Positions 1 to 10,600 of a stretch of DNA of 64,000 nt are shown in pieces. The stretch is taken from positions 148,395,559 through 148,459,558 of the forward strand of contig CP136066.1 of NCBI GenBank assembly GCA_032622095.1, in the 5' to 3' direction. The translations under genes and the position numbers were made by a program. This stretch comes from Siphonodentalium dalli. Its lineage: Eukaryota > Mollusca > Scaphopoda > Gadilida > Siphonodentaliidae. Under the pieces are notes generated by a model, which saw only the letters and a list, made by a program, of their open reading frames with translations, made no database searches and was not told where the DNA came from. The first letter of the stretch is position 1, and each line of letters opens with the position of its first letter.

Positions 1-551
1 AACATTATCTTTGTTCTGAACTCCCCAAGAATTGTCAACTGAAAATAGTAATATAATGTGAAAAATATATTTTATCACAATGTTTACATAATTTCAAAAG
101 AAACATACTAAGTTGACCTCGCGACTTGGTAACAGTTTGGGTATGATCTGAGTGTAAACAAACACAGATTAAAATGAGTTATTTCATGGCATATTCTGTG
201 TATGATTTAACATAAATATTAGATCACTCTCAGTGATAAATACAGCATATTGTATTGTTTTGTATGATAAAGTTGATTCAGATAGACAAAAAATACCATC
301 TTTGGATCTGGGCGTAAAGTTCACTATAAAAGAGTAAGGCAATTATCCCTAGTTATCCTTACTGATTTCACTGGCTGGTTTACACTGAAGGAAACTTGAA
401 ATAGTCACATCAGTCTTTTGTTTTGACTGTCACACAGTGAGTGAGATGATATTAATCAAGTAAATGTCTACCCAGTGAGTGGAAACGAGCGAGAAAGTGT
501 GTCAATGGATAGTGCAGCATGTGCGAAGACAGTCTTAGTCTTATTTTGCAG
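1..551. other. 3' flank of the claudin-like gene, no gene seen
   Basis: AT-rich sequence downstream, in minus-strand sense, of the stop codon at 552-554. I see no exon-like frame, no canonical AATAAA on the minus strand and no repeat shared with the rest of the window. Confidence 0.4.
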
Positions 552-3500
552 CTAAATTAATAGGAGTCCACATAAGAGTTGTATGAACGAAGATGCTGCA
601 GATGTATAGAGAGCCCACGAAGCCACCGGAACATCATCAGAATATGCTGTATATGAGTCTGTTAGCTTGCTGTAGAACAACACAATTCCAAATGATGTCA
701 CAAAGGCTGAAAAGAGGTTAAAAAAAATTATATTAAATCATTCATGAGATTCCAGGTGGTTGCTTTTCTTAATTTATAGAAGTTAATTTTCTAATATTTA
801 CAGAAGAGGCAAAAATAGTTGACTTTTTCAAAAGAGACAATGTTATTTAATGTTATTCATAAAAATTTACAATTGTTTTGATTTGAGTCATGTATTTTTA
901 TCAAAATAGCTTGGGAAAGGTTACCCCCCATATAGTGGGTTTCATCCACTGATTTTCACTAGTAGTCTGGTCGACGAAGTCAAAATGCTGGGTCAACCTA
1001 GAACAAATTGGTAATAAGGTGATTTAAGTGTCAAACATGCGCAAATGTCCACGGAACAACATATCCAAAATCTGCTAAAATCCACTTTGGGAAACTTTTA
1101 TAATTCAAAGATGGCGTCCAGCATGGTTCTCGATACTGCATGTTGTCTTAAATACGAGCATAACAGGAACATCTGTGTATGGAAATGGTGCAGCATTTAT
1201 GTTCAAGTGTATGTAACATGAGAAACGGAAATAATAAGCCGGGTGTAACCTGAACAACAGCAACCAATGCTCAGAAATGGCTGCCAAAGCTCAGTAATCA
1301 TTTGATGACCTCGTCCCCTGCATGAATCTTTCGGTGCTCATATTAACATCCATGACAAATTTCATGATGATCAGGCGAACAGTACGGCCTGTAGCCCGTG
1401 CTAATGCATTGAAATTTGAAATGTTCATGTACTTAAGGAGGTACCTTGTTGTGGTCCAAAGTTATAGGATTCTGAATTTTTCTTGTGTCAAAATCTAATG
1501 AGCCGGTCTGTTCTTAAAGGGACATAAGGCACCTGCAGTGGGTAAATGTGAAATACAGTAATGTCCTAAATAATTGACTTCTTAACCACAGCAAAATTAT
1601 GGGTAATGAGAGCTTTCCGATGAATGGCAACAAGTCATATTTCCGACTAAATCCTGAAAAAATACCCATAATTCTGCTGTGGTTAAGAAGTCGATTATTT
1701 AGGTCATTACTGTATCAATAGGTAAAACCATCATCACTATTGAAGAAGAACCTGGAAAAATAGATTGACTCTGTTCTTATTTATATTATTGACGAAAATT
1801 CTCCATGACAAATTTTCTAATTTTGAAACCATTATTATGTAAACATTGCATATTATGTAAACATTACTGTTAACAGTGAAATTAATTTTATTAACAAACA
1901 TCGCCAAATGTAATTGCAAATGAAATATTTCAGTTGAAAATATGTGTTTTCTGGAATAGTTTTCATTGTTCCAACCTTTGTAATGTAGAGTGTAGACTTT
2001 CGTGATTTGATCATAATTTTTGCTCAAATGTTTGTTGATAAAATGGCTGGGACTGTAAGTTGTAACAGTAATATTTACCTAACAAAGGTTATAACATGTG
2101 ATGTCTCGTTATTGAATAGTTATCAATACAAAAAAATAGGAACAAAGTCTATTTATTAATCAATGTTCTACTTGGCGATGACGGATTTATAAACATCTAT
2201 GATTGTTTGCATTTACCGGCTGCAAGTGCCTTATAATGCTTATATCCCATTAAATGTAGTACATGTGTATAGGCTTGTATGACATAATACACACCTGTTA
2301 CTATACAGATCAGTGACAGCATGCATCTTTGGCCGGGTGGCTTTAAGGTGCGACGGCGGTGTGAAGACAACCAGATTGAGAGAAGGTGTCCGATCCAACC
2401 AGCGAAGAGCGCTAACTGTACAAGATGATACCAAACTTAAATGGAAAGAAAAATAATAACATTTCAAACAATGCTAAATTGCTGACATAATTAACAGTAA
2501 CACAATATAAGTTATTGTGGTTCATTGACAGTGACATGGTGTGACATTGATGGCTTGGAGTTTATGTTCAACTGAGCTGCATATCAAGGGGTACTAGACT
2601 GAATTACATCAAAATATATAATTTTTCCAAAGTTGACAAAGTTGAAAGATCAGAACTTCTGAAAACAAAGAATAAAATAAGAAAAAAACATAGCAGAAAA
2701 AGTATCCCTGGTGACTCCATATTCTGCAGGACTTCCAAATCTTTCAGCAATAACAAGGAAGCATATGCGGCATTACATTCATCGACATTTTCCCATCCCC
2801 TCCCCTCATTTCTTATAGACGGGACGAGAATCTAGGAGACCTGCTCGTCCATCGGAAAACAGCAAGGGCGACAAATGTTAAAGAGGGCATGTGACATCAT
2901 GGTGAAGGATAAGATCAGTAAAACTAATCATGATGACGATGCATTATTCAAACTGAGGAGAGGTGTGGGATGCAAGCGTAGGAATGTAGTGTACGCATTG
3001 GGATGAAAGAAATGTCACTGTGCTGTTTATGTAGGGGAGACCGGATGGCAGCTGAAGGAAATGATATCTGAACACATAGGCGACGTAAGACTACAACATG
3101 ATGAAAAACATGTGTACAATCAGGATTTTGGCAGGAAAACTTGATAACCTAGAAATCTGCTTGGCATCAACAGGTCAACGTTAGATGAATCAACATTATC
3201 ACTTTTAATTGTGTTGAAGCAGCAGCAAGAATGTAACTTTTATGGTGAATTAAATAAAAGCCTTGAGCCAAAAGCTTTGGAGATGTTTCAAGAGCTTGTC
3301 ATCATGTATATACTTATATCATTTGGGCTGGAAAATAATAAAAATTATCAGTAATTTTGTGCTATGAAAGCTTTGTTCCAGCTTTTTTGATGAATTTTGA
3401 ATACCAGTTGAATTAGACAAATGAATCCCGAGTACCAGTTAAGTTAACATAGGGGTATGAATCCCTCATAGCACCAGAAAATGGCCTGAATCCTGCATAC

Positions 3501-3894
3501 AAAAGAGGGGGCATACTAAAGAAGGGGGTGACATCCTCATTTATTTTATTTTCAAAAAGTGGGGTTATAAAACTGTTAAATTTTCTTGGCTTTTTTTAAA
3601 AACTTGTGGAAATTAGCCATTGACAGTGTAAACGACATCACGGCATAGATTTAAAATTAAGTCTACTGTACCTGGTTCATAAGTGAAGAAAGCAGGAACA
3701 ATCTGGCACCGTAGATGGTCACAATACTCTGCCCACCACACACCATAACTGATTTTTGGATAAAAAAACCAGGAATGGCTGAATAGTGACACTGCATAAA
3801 CACCATTAGAAATGTAAATCAGAAGACGTGCCACCAGTTCTACATTAATACGTTCCAGTGTCCTCTGAACCATGCCACGTTTTCATTCTTTAAG
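552..3894 (-). CDS. Claudin/PMP22-like four-TM protein, 3 coding exons
   Basis: Spliced minus-strand gene. Exon A is 3672-3894 with ATG at 3873, and the in-frame TGA 12 bases upstream fixes this start. Exon B is 2295-2435 and exon C is 552-706, ending in TAG at 552-554. Junctions are GT/AG: donors CCAG|GTACAG and ACAG|GTGTGT, acceptors tgtcttgcag (5' of exon A), catttaag and cttttcag. Both introns are phase 1, and 202+141+155 nt give 165 codons plus stop. Exon A encodes TM1 and an extracellular loop with a GVWWAEYC...C motif and a PAFFTYEP segment, like the W-x-x-W-C-C loop of claudin/EMP proteins. Exon B encodes TM2, a basic turn (SSHRRRTLK) and the start of TM3. Exon C gives the rest of TM3, a short loop and TM4 (ALYTSAASSFIQLLCGLLL). 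Family knowledge suggests a plasma-membrane or junctional tetraspan. The length is near the lower end for EMP/PMP22. Family assignment is by motif only; any non-coding 5' exon was not found. Confidence 0.8.
955..1105. repeat. Dispersed repeat family A, copy 1 (in intron)
   Basis: Contains AGTCTGGTCGA, GGGTCAACCTAGAA and AACATATCCAAAATC(T/C)GC followed by a 'GATGGCGTCCA' block. Related blocks in the same order occur at 8784-8945 and, without the first part, at 22790-22900. Non-coding; the superfamily is not recognised. Confidence 0.6.
1265..1430 (+). repeat. Solitary diverged unit of the 27-28 kb array family
   Basis: Shares TTAACATCCATGACAAATTT, ATGATGATCAG(G)CGAACAGTACG and CCTGTAGCCCGTGCTAATG with the type-B monomers of the tandem array at 27161-28590. 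It is a single unit inside intron 2 of the claudin-like gene. Confidence 0.65.
1556..1712. mobile_element. Tc1/mariner-type MITE, 157 bp, TA duplication
   Basis: The first and last ~50 bases form a near-perfect inverted repeat beginning CAGTAATG(T/A)CCTAAATAAT and containing TTAACCACAGC. The element is bracketed by TA at 1554-1555 and 1713-1714. A CAGT start with a TA target duplication is typical of non-autonomous Tc1/mariner elements. It lies within an intron and has no coding capacity. Confidence 0.75.
2823..3136 (+). pseudogene. Penelope-like element remnant, GIY-YIG endonuclease
   Basis: Two frames of one decayed gene lie here. From 2823, codons read DENLGDLLVH, the segment that precedes the Penelope cysteine motif. 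From 2962, in a shifted frame, they read GCKRRNVVYALG, a stop, then KKCHCAVYVGETGWQLKEM and ISEHIGDVRLQHD. The order C...NVVY...C..C...YVGETG..L..R/M...H is the GIY-YIG nuclease module at the C-terminus of Penelope-like retroelements. There are at least one frameshift and one in-frame stop, and no reverse transcriptase is visible upstream. Inserted in intron 1 of the claudin-like gene on the opposite strand. Confidence 0.75.
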
Positions 3895-4936
3895 CTGCAA
3901 GACAGAAATACTGAAAATGATTTGTCATCATTTGTCTCAGTCCTTTCAACCCTTCCAACAAATACTATATAAATTTATATGACGCTTTTTGTAGACAAGT
4001 TTGTAATAATATTACCACCCCCCCTAACCAAAAAAACACACCTGTAGGAGAAACATGCCATATGGTACTACTAATATTTCACTGAAAAGTGTACAAACAA
4101 ATTAAAATCAAAACTGTTACAAGAAGAAAATAGTAATGTTCACTTTCTGTTCCAGTTCGCAGAAAAAAATAGAATAAATACTATTTTCTAGTAACAGAAG
4201 TTCATGTCAACTAAATGTACTGTCAGATGCCTAATAATTGTGATGGCCTAATAATAGTAATTGGTGGGGGATTTAGGCTTAAATTAGTAATAGTGATGGC
4301 AATTTCACTCTAAGTCTCAATGCCAAATAATAGTGATTGTTGGAAATTCTCTCCAACAGTAATAATCGTGCTAACACTATTTATTCATATTCATTGGTTT
4401 GTTGAACTTATCATCTGAACATTTCTTAAGGGTAGCAAACTAATCACAAATGAGTACATGTAGTTACATGTACGGTAGTATACAATGTGACAAAGCACTT
4501 CTCCCAAGCCTGTTATCTTGAGGTTTCCTATGTACTTTTTGTCCCTTGTACTGTTACTGACATTAGTAGTTGTTAGGTATTATTTGTGCTGCTAGATGTA
4601 CCTTTAGTTGTTTGTTGTTGTTTTTGATGATACCATAGTGGGTTTAAATGATTTAAAATTAAATTAATGATGTGCTATCTCTTCCCGGCATCACTAACAA
4701 CAACAACAAAATTTTGACATAACTTGTTTTGAAGGCACACAAGAGAGACATCTGGTTATTCTCATACTAGACAACAATATGAGGGGAAAAAAACACTAAA
4801 GAACACAGTTTTTCAGGTGGGAGAGAATCACATCAATCGGCTCCATTTCAAAACCAAAATCAAGTTGTTTTCTCAGTTAACTGCCCATCAGTTCAGTTCA
4901 CGGATGCAGTCATTTTCTTGCAAACCGACATTATAT
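3895..4936. other. Gene-free stretch upstream of the claudin-like gene
   Basis: AT-rich, with a C run near 4017-4024. It should hold the promoter and any 5' non-coding exon of the minus-strand gene, but I cannot place them. No coding frame is supported. Confidence 0.35.
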
Positions 4937-5274
4937 AATTGTGACGGTGATATATTTACATGTACATGTATAAGTAAGTTTGTAGGAATTAATACTAATT
5001 CTCTTTTATACATGCTTATTACTTATTTGTTTTAAACCTAATAATCTGTCTAATCAACCTAGCACTCTTAATTCACTTGACTATCTTGTTCTTATCTTTT
5101 AGCTCAATCAAATTCCAATCCAAATATAAACGAGTCCAATAACTAAATTAATGCATTCCTGCGTAATAATTTTTCCCGCTAAATAAAAATGTGAACAAAA
5201 TTGTTTGTCAACGTCCTGTTCTATTTTGTTCACACTTTTATTTAGCGGGATAAATATATCACCGTCACATAATT
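4937..5274. mobile_element. MITE-like element with ~22-bp terminal inverted repeats
   Basis: The termini match as GTGACGGTGATATATTTA (4941-4958) and its complement at 5251-5268, plus AATT at each edge. An inner hairpin at about 5171-5252 pairs CCCGCTAAATAAAA...GTGAACAAAAT with its complement. No protein. The superfamily is not assigned. Confidence 0.6.
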
Positions 5275-5399
5275 AATAAAAGGCCGCTCGGCCACAGTGT
5301 CCCCCGAACCGGTGGCTTCATTTGGAGCGGAGGCTTTGTAGAAGTATACTATATGGATAAGACACTTGTGCATTGTCTCATTACTGACATGCATACAAA

Positions 5400-6540
5400 T
5401 AACCAAATCTTAAAAAAACTCTTAAAGTCAAAATATAACCTCAAATTGGCACAAAATGAAGAAAATTACAAGAAAAATTGAATTTTCTAAGTCGAAAAGC
5501 CCATAACTCTGATAAAAATCATCGGTTCAAACTCAAATTCAAACTTGACCTGTATCGTGATATGACTGATCCACATAAAAACGGTATTTGCAATTAAAGG
5601 ATCCAAACTTGAGATATCATCTGGAAACCGAAAAATGAGAAATTTTCTAAGTAAAACAAGTCAAATAAAAGGTCGGTAGACCTCATGTCCGCCTCTAAGC
5701 ATCGGCTTGATACGACCGTTGTTTGCGCATAAAAATTGGCATGGCGGAACATGAAATCGAATTTGATCTGTCTTTTGTGCTAGTGCTACCAAATTTAATT
5801 TCATTCAGTACACATTTACTAAAGTTATCATCCGGAAACCTCAAATTGGCAAAAATTCTAAGTCAAAAAGGGACATAACTCTGGTGAAAATTGGCGGGCG
5901 GAACTCGAATTCAAACTTGACCTGTGTTTTGCTGGGAGAAAGACACATACCAAATTTGGTTTAAATCTGATTAACTCTACTAAAGTTATCATCCGGACAC
6001 CAACTTTTGGGGTTTTATATGTTGGGTCGGCAGACAAAAAAGTGCCATAACTCTCGCAAAATTTATCGGATTACACCGAAATTCGAACTTGAGCTGTATT
6101 TTGATATAAGTAATCCACAAAAAAAACGGGTTTTGCATATAAACAATCCAAAATCAAGTTATCATCCGGAACCCAAAAAACAGAAGAAAAACTGAATTTT
6201 CTATGTCGAAAAAGGGGCATAACTCTGCCAAAAATGGTCGGGCAGAACCCAAGTTCGAACTTGACCTGTGTTTTGCTGGGAGAAAGTAATATACCAAATT
6301 TGGTTTGAATCCGATTAACTCTACTAAAGTTATCATCCGGAAACCAACTTTCAGGGGTTTTCTAAGTAAAAAAAGGGCCATAACTCTCGCAAAAATTGGC
6401 GGAGCAAACCCATTTGACCTTTATTTTGGTCTGATAAACTCACCTATGAAATTTGCTTTTGAGCTAATAACCGAAACTAAAGTTATCATCCGGAAACCAT
6501 TTCCGGACGCACGGACACCGGCTATTTTAATAGTCAACAA
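5400..6540 (+). repeat. Diverged ~160-175-bp tandem array
   Basis: The motif (G)GCATAACTCT/GCCATAACTCT recurs near 5500, 5872, 6044, 6217 and 6378. It is followed each time by a GAACTTGACCTGT-like block, an ACCAAATTTGGTTT-like block and AAAGTTATCATCCGGA. Spacing is about 160-175 bases, with much divergence. The right end (GGACGCACGGACACCGG then a short palindrome CTATTTTAATAG) resembles the ends of the other arrays here. No gene. Confidence 0.7.
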
Positions 6541-7785
6541 ACATTAATGTAGGTTCGGAAGAAAGTGAACTGTTGACTGCGAGTATAGACACCGGTAATA
6601 AAGCACCTCAGTTAATTACATGTACAAGCAGGCTGATCCCAGTGACCTTCAACCTTATTCTGCTAATAAGAGAGTAAACTAAAGACACACCAACCAACCG
6701 GATCTGTGATGACTCGGGCCAAAGACAACTGGCCCCGATGGTGATTTCAGGGTGACATGTTTTACGTGTTCGGGGCGACTTGTCTCTGAAGGTGGATAAC
6801 CATATAATTTTTTTTTTTATGAGTTGTTTCATTTATATTTATAACAGATTATAATTAAATTATTCTGACGTTCATTAACACTTTAATTTAATCCATGTGT
6901 GCGGGAATACTAGTACAAAGAATTCCTTGACGAGACAGTGTTTTTACAACAAAATGTTGTATAAACACAATTAACTGTCCTCTTATAGTGTTTTTACCAC
7001 AGAACATTGTATACACACATTAAATGTCCTCTTACAGTGTTTTTATGGCAACACTGTATACATCCAATTGTCCTCTTAAGTACTGAGTAGTGTGCAGACA
7101 AGTCTATTGCGTACATTGCATTGGTCCATACGTTGTGTTGACATGACCCAGTGTCTGCGTTAAACTGCATTTTTGGAGACAGTTTTAACACAAATTTAAA
7201 ACTTTTTTAAAAGAAACATGTACATGTAGATGGTCAAAATGTAAATGAAAGAAATCACTCTGATTCTGTTTCCGTTTCACACATGAGACAGTTGCACCAG
7301 AAATATGGCTGGGGCAAGTTGTCTTCGGCCCTGAGTCGTCTCAGGTATGCTGACCCAAGTTGTCTTCAGTCTGATTCGTCTCTATACTCAACTAACCAAA
7401 CAAAATGACTCATTTGAAAGTATAATATATTGATGAATTACAACTTGTTTGACAGAATAATATATCAATGAATTCATATATCTGCATTGCTGAAGGGGTC
7501 ACTCTCACCAAAAAGGTGCTCACGGGTAATGTACCTATTTAGGTGAGAATTACATCAGATTCGGCACATGTTTTGAAAATGTGCTGAAGGGTACACATTG
7601 TTTGTTATCGGAGCTGACAGTTACGTTAACTGAAAGTCTGGCTCATATCAGCAGTTTGCTTTCAGTGTCAGTTCATTTTGATTTTTATTGGAATGTGTAA
7701 ACAATTTTTCTCCAAGTTAGTAATACTAATAGAGTCTAACTCTAAGACCAGAAATTATCAGGTCTGGGAAATGTGAAATCGTATC
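6541..7785. other. Gene-free stretch; short 50-bp x3 tandem repeat at 6937-7085
   Basis: Three ~50-bp units start at 6937, 6987 and 7036 with AGTGTTTTTA and each contains a TGTCCTCTTA-like end. The remainder shows no exon-like frame. A weak inverted similarity (6706-6740 with 7300-7335) is noted but not called. Confidence 0.5.
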
Positions 7786-7789
7786 GGAA

Positions 7790-8420
7790 ATAGGCCACAG
7801 ATGTTATGACCCTAGTCGTAAACTAGAGAATCTGGCATCATTTCTTTGACAAAGTGCTGCCGCTTCTCACAATACCATGTAGACATTGCCCTGGAATGAC
7901 ATATTATTTTCTCTTAAACTCAACCTTTAAACATTGATTTTGGAGCACAATTTCTTCAAAACACAAATTTATTTTTGTCTTTGTCGGATGTAAAACTGGA
8001 AATGTGATGGGATTATTTTTACCCATCTCGAGCATTTTAAATTACATACTACTAATGGTTACTAGCACTAGCACTACTTTTAACGGTACTCCAGTGCTAT
8101 AATTAATAACTGTTAGTAATATATAATTTAAAATGCTTGAGATGGGTAACAATAATCCCATCTCATTTCCAGTCTTACATCCGATAATAACAAATCGATT
8201 TGTGTTTTGAAGAAATTGTGCTCCAAAATCAATGTTTTAGAGGTTCAATTTAAAAAAAAATAAGGTCAGTACTTTCGATGTAGAGCATGTGATAGTACGT
8301 CATTTCAGAGAAATGTCTATAATAATTGTTTTTTGAGAAGTGGCAGCACTTTGTCAGAGTACTTGTAATGATGCCAGATTATCTTGGTGAGGTCTGGGAT
8401 CATGACATCTGTGACCTTTC
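7790..8420. mobile_element. Long-palindrome (foldback) element, arms ~270-300 bp
   Basis: 7790-8060 and 8097-8420 are imperfect inverted copies. Paired blocks include GGAGCACAATTTCTTC with GAAGAAATTGTGCTCC and TGATGGGATTATT with AATAATCCCATCT, and outer blocks ACAGATGTTATGACCC with GGGATCATGACATCTGT. A ~35-bp spacer lies at the centre. No ORF of note. It fits a non-autonomous foldback or MITE. Exact ends and target duplication were not resolved. Confidence 0.65.
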
Positions 8421-8783
8421 ATGATTTGTGGTTGTGGTTTTGCACGACCTGCTCAGTCCCTCTGGTTGGCAAAATCTTATCACAATACGATAGGGGAAGG
8501 ATCCGGGCCCACTCGTCCCAGGGCCAACTCGGTCCAGGCAGTTTTTGGGGCGAGCTGGCACAGCTTTCATGGCAAAGTTGGCCCGGGTATTAAATTTGTG
8601 TAAAGTTAATATACATTAATATATTAATTTCTTACCGACCACATACAGTATATATAAGCAGTGCAATGATTATCTGACATCTTTCATTCTCATTTCCGGC
8701 CGCTCAATGGGAAGGCTTGCCAGCCCTCTGCACTAATCACTTGAGTGGTTCGTGACTTTTTTTGTCAAGCTTGGTTTTGGATT

Positions 8784-8945
8784 ATAGTCTGGTCGATAAA
8801 CTAAAATTTTAGGGTCAACCTAGAAAAAATTTGTTTCTATTCCATTTTGAAGAGGAATATATCCTCTATAACATATCCAAAATCCGCTAAAATCCGCTTT
8901 GAGCATTTTCTGTAATACAAGATGGCGTCCATGATGGCAGTTGGT
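8784..8945. repeat. Dispersed repeat family A, copy 2
   Basis: Same ordered blocks as 955-1105: AGTCTGGTCGA, GGGTCAACCTAGAA, AACATATCCAAAATCCGC, AAATCCGCTTTG and GATGGCGTCCATGATGGC. The preceding 8421-8783 shows nothing recognisable. Confidence 0.6.
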
Positions 8946-9097
8946 ATAGAAAAATCCTGAATTTCGGTGGTAGGTGCGCCAACAAATACCAAATTAGTAA
9001 TACAACAAGAGGTGGCATCAGAGATGCTGTGTCTCGTTTTCGGTGGCTTACCGCCGGTGGCTACCGCCAATTGGTTTGCATCAGTATCGGTAGACTA

Positions 9098-10396
9098 ATT
9101 AATAGGTAAAATCGAAAAATGACTAATTAAGGGCCATAACTCCATCAAATTTTATCGGGCCAGGCTGGTTTTCGAACTCGTCCGAAATATTCTTGGCAAG
9201 TATGTCTATTCCAAATTTTAAACAAATCGGAGGACGTTTGTTGAAGTTATCGCGCTAACGAGGTAAAAATTCACGAAAAATGACTAATTAAGGGCCATAA
9301 CTCTATCAAATTTTATCGGACCAGGCCGATTTTCGAACTCATCCGAGATATTCTTGGGAGACACCTATATACCAAATTTCAATCAAATCGGATAACGTTT
9401 GTTGAAGTTATCGCGCTAAGAGCTGAAAATTCGTGAAAAATGACTAATTAAGGGCCATGACTCTATCAAATTTTATCGGACCAGGCCGGTTTTCGAACTC
9501 ATCCGAGATATTCTTGGGAGACACCTATATACCAAATTTCAATCAAATCGGATAACGTTTGTTGAAGTTATCGCGCTAACGAGCTGAAAATTCGTGAAAA
9601 ATGACTAATTAAGGGCCATAACTCTATCAAATTTTATCGGACCAGGCCGGTTTTCGAACTCATCCGAGATATTCTTGGGAGACGCCTATATACCAAATTT
9701 CAATCAAATCGGATAACGTTTGTTGAAGTTATCGCGCTAAGAGCTGAAAATTCGTGAAAAATGACTAATTAAGGGCCATGACTCTATCAAATTTTATCGG
9801 ACCAGGCCGGTTTTCGAACTCATCCGAGATATTCTTGGGAGACACCTATATACCAAATTTCAATCAAATCGGATAACGTTTGTTGAAGTTATCGCGCTAA
9901 CGAGCTGAAAATTCGTGAAAAATGACTAATTAAGGGCCATAACTCTATCAAATTTTATCGGACCAGGCCGGTTTTCGAACTCATCCGAGATATTCTTGGG
10001 AGACACCTATATACCAAATTTCAATCAAATCGGATAACGTTTGTTGAAGTTATCGCGCTAACGAGCTGAAAATTCGTAAAAAATGACTAATTAAGGGCCA
10101 TAACTCTATCAAATTTTATCGGACGAGGCCGGTTTTCGAACTCATCCGAGATATTCTTGGGAGACACCTATATACCAAATTTCAATCAAATCGGATAACG
10201 TTTGTTGAAGTTATCGCGCTAACGAGCTGAAAATTCGTGAAAAATGACTAATTAAGGGCCATAACTCTATCAAATTTTATCGGACCAGGCCGGTTTTCGA
10301 ACTCATCCAAGATATTCTTGGGAGACACCTATATACCAAATTTCAATCAAATCGGATAACGTTTGTTGAAGTTATCGCGCTAACAAGCTGAAAATT
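9098..10396 (+). repeat. Satellite-like array, eight 160/161-bp monomers
   Basis: The motif AGGGCCAT(A/G)ACTCTATCAAA starts at 9130, 9291, 9451, 9612, 9772, 9933, 10094 and 10255. Units are nearly identical except the first. Two variants alternate, GCGCTAAG with CCATGA versus GCGCTAACG with CCATAA, giving a ~321-bp dimer at 9451-9771 and 9772-10093. The monomer is not a multiple of three, so it is not coding. Monomer length and setting resemble the bivalve BIV160/pearl class of repeats, but sequence identity with them could not be checked. Confidence 0.9.
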
Positions 10397-10600
10397 CAAA
10401 GGGCCATAACTCTGTAATAAATGTGCGGACGAACCCGATTTTTTGTCTGCAGCTTACGAGCATGGATATGTACTCACACACCAATTTTTAATCCGTCAAT
10501 AAACGGTTGAGTTATAAGCAAAACACGCCGCCCGCCCGCCCGCCCGCCGCCCACCGTCATCAAACTATAAGTTGAGTTTTGGAAAAAACTCGACTAATAA
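10397..10600 (+). repeat. Array terminus: GCCC microsatellite and short hairpin
   Basis: After the array come one more diverged GGGCCATAACTCT block, a (CGCC)n run at about 10527-10555, and a small inverted repeat around 10568-10595 (TTGAGTTTT...AAAACTCGA). This array-then-simple-repeat-then-hairpin order is shared with the 27-28.7 kb element and suits a Helentron-type non-autonomous element; the assignment is tentative. Confidence 0.45.

Noticed and set aside
6706-7335. Inverted pair GACTCGGGCCAAAGACAACT / AAGTTGTCTTCGGCCCTGAG
   Set aside because: Only ~35 bases match clearly, with no matching extension or target duplication; too weak to call an element.
9098-10396. CRISPR-like direct repeats
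   Set aside because: Units are contiguous 160/161-bp satellites without spacers, in a eukaryotic context. The same holds for 27161-28590.
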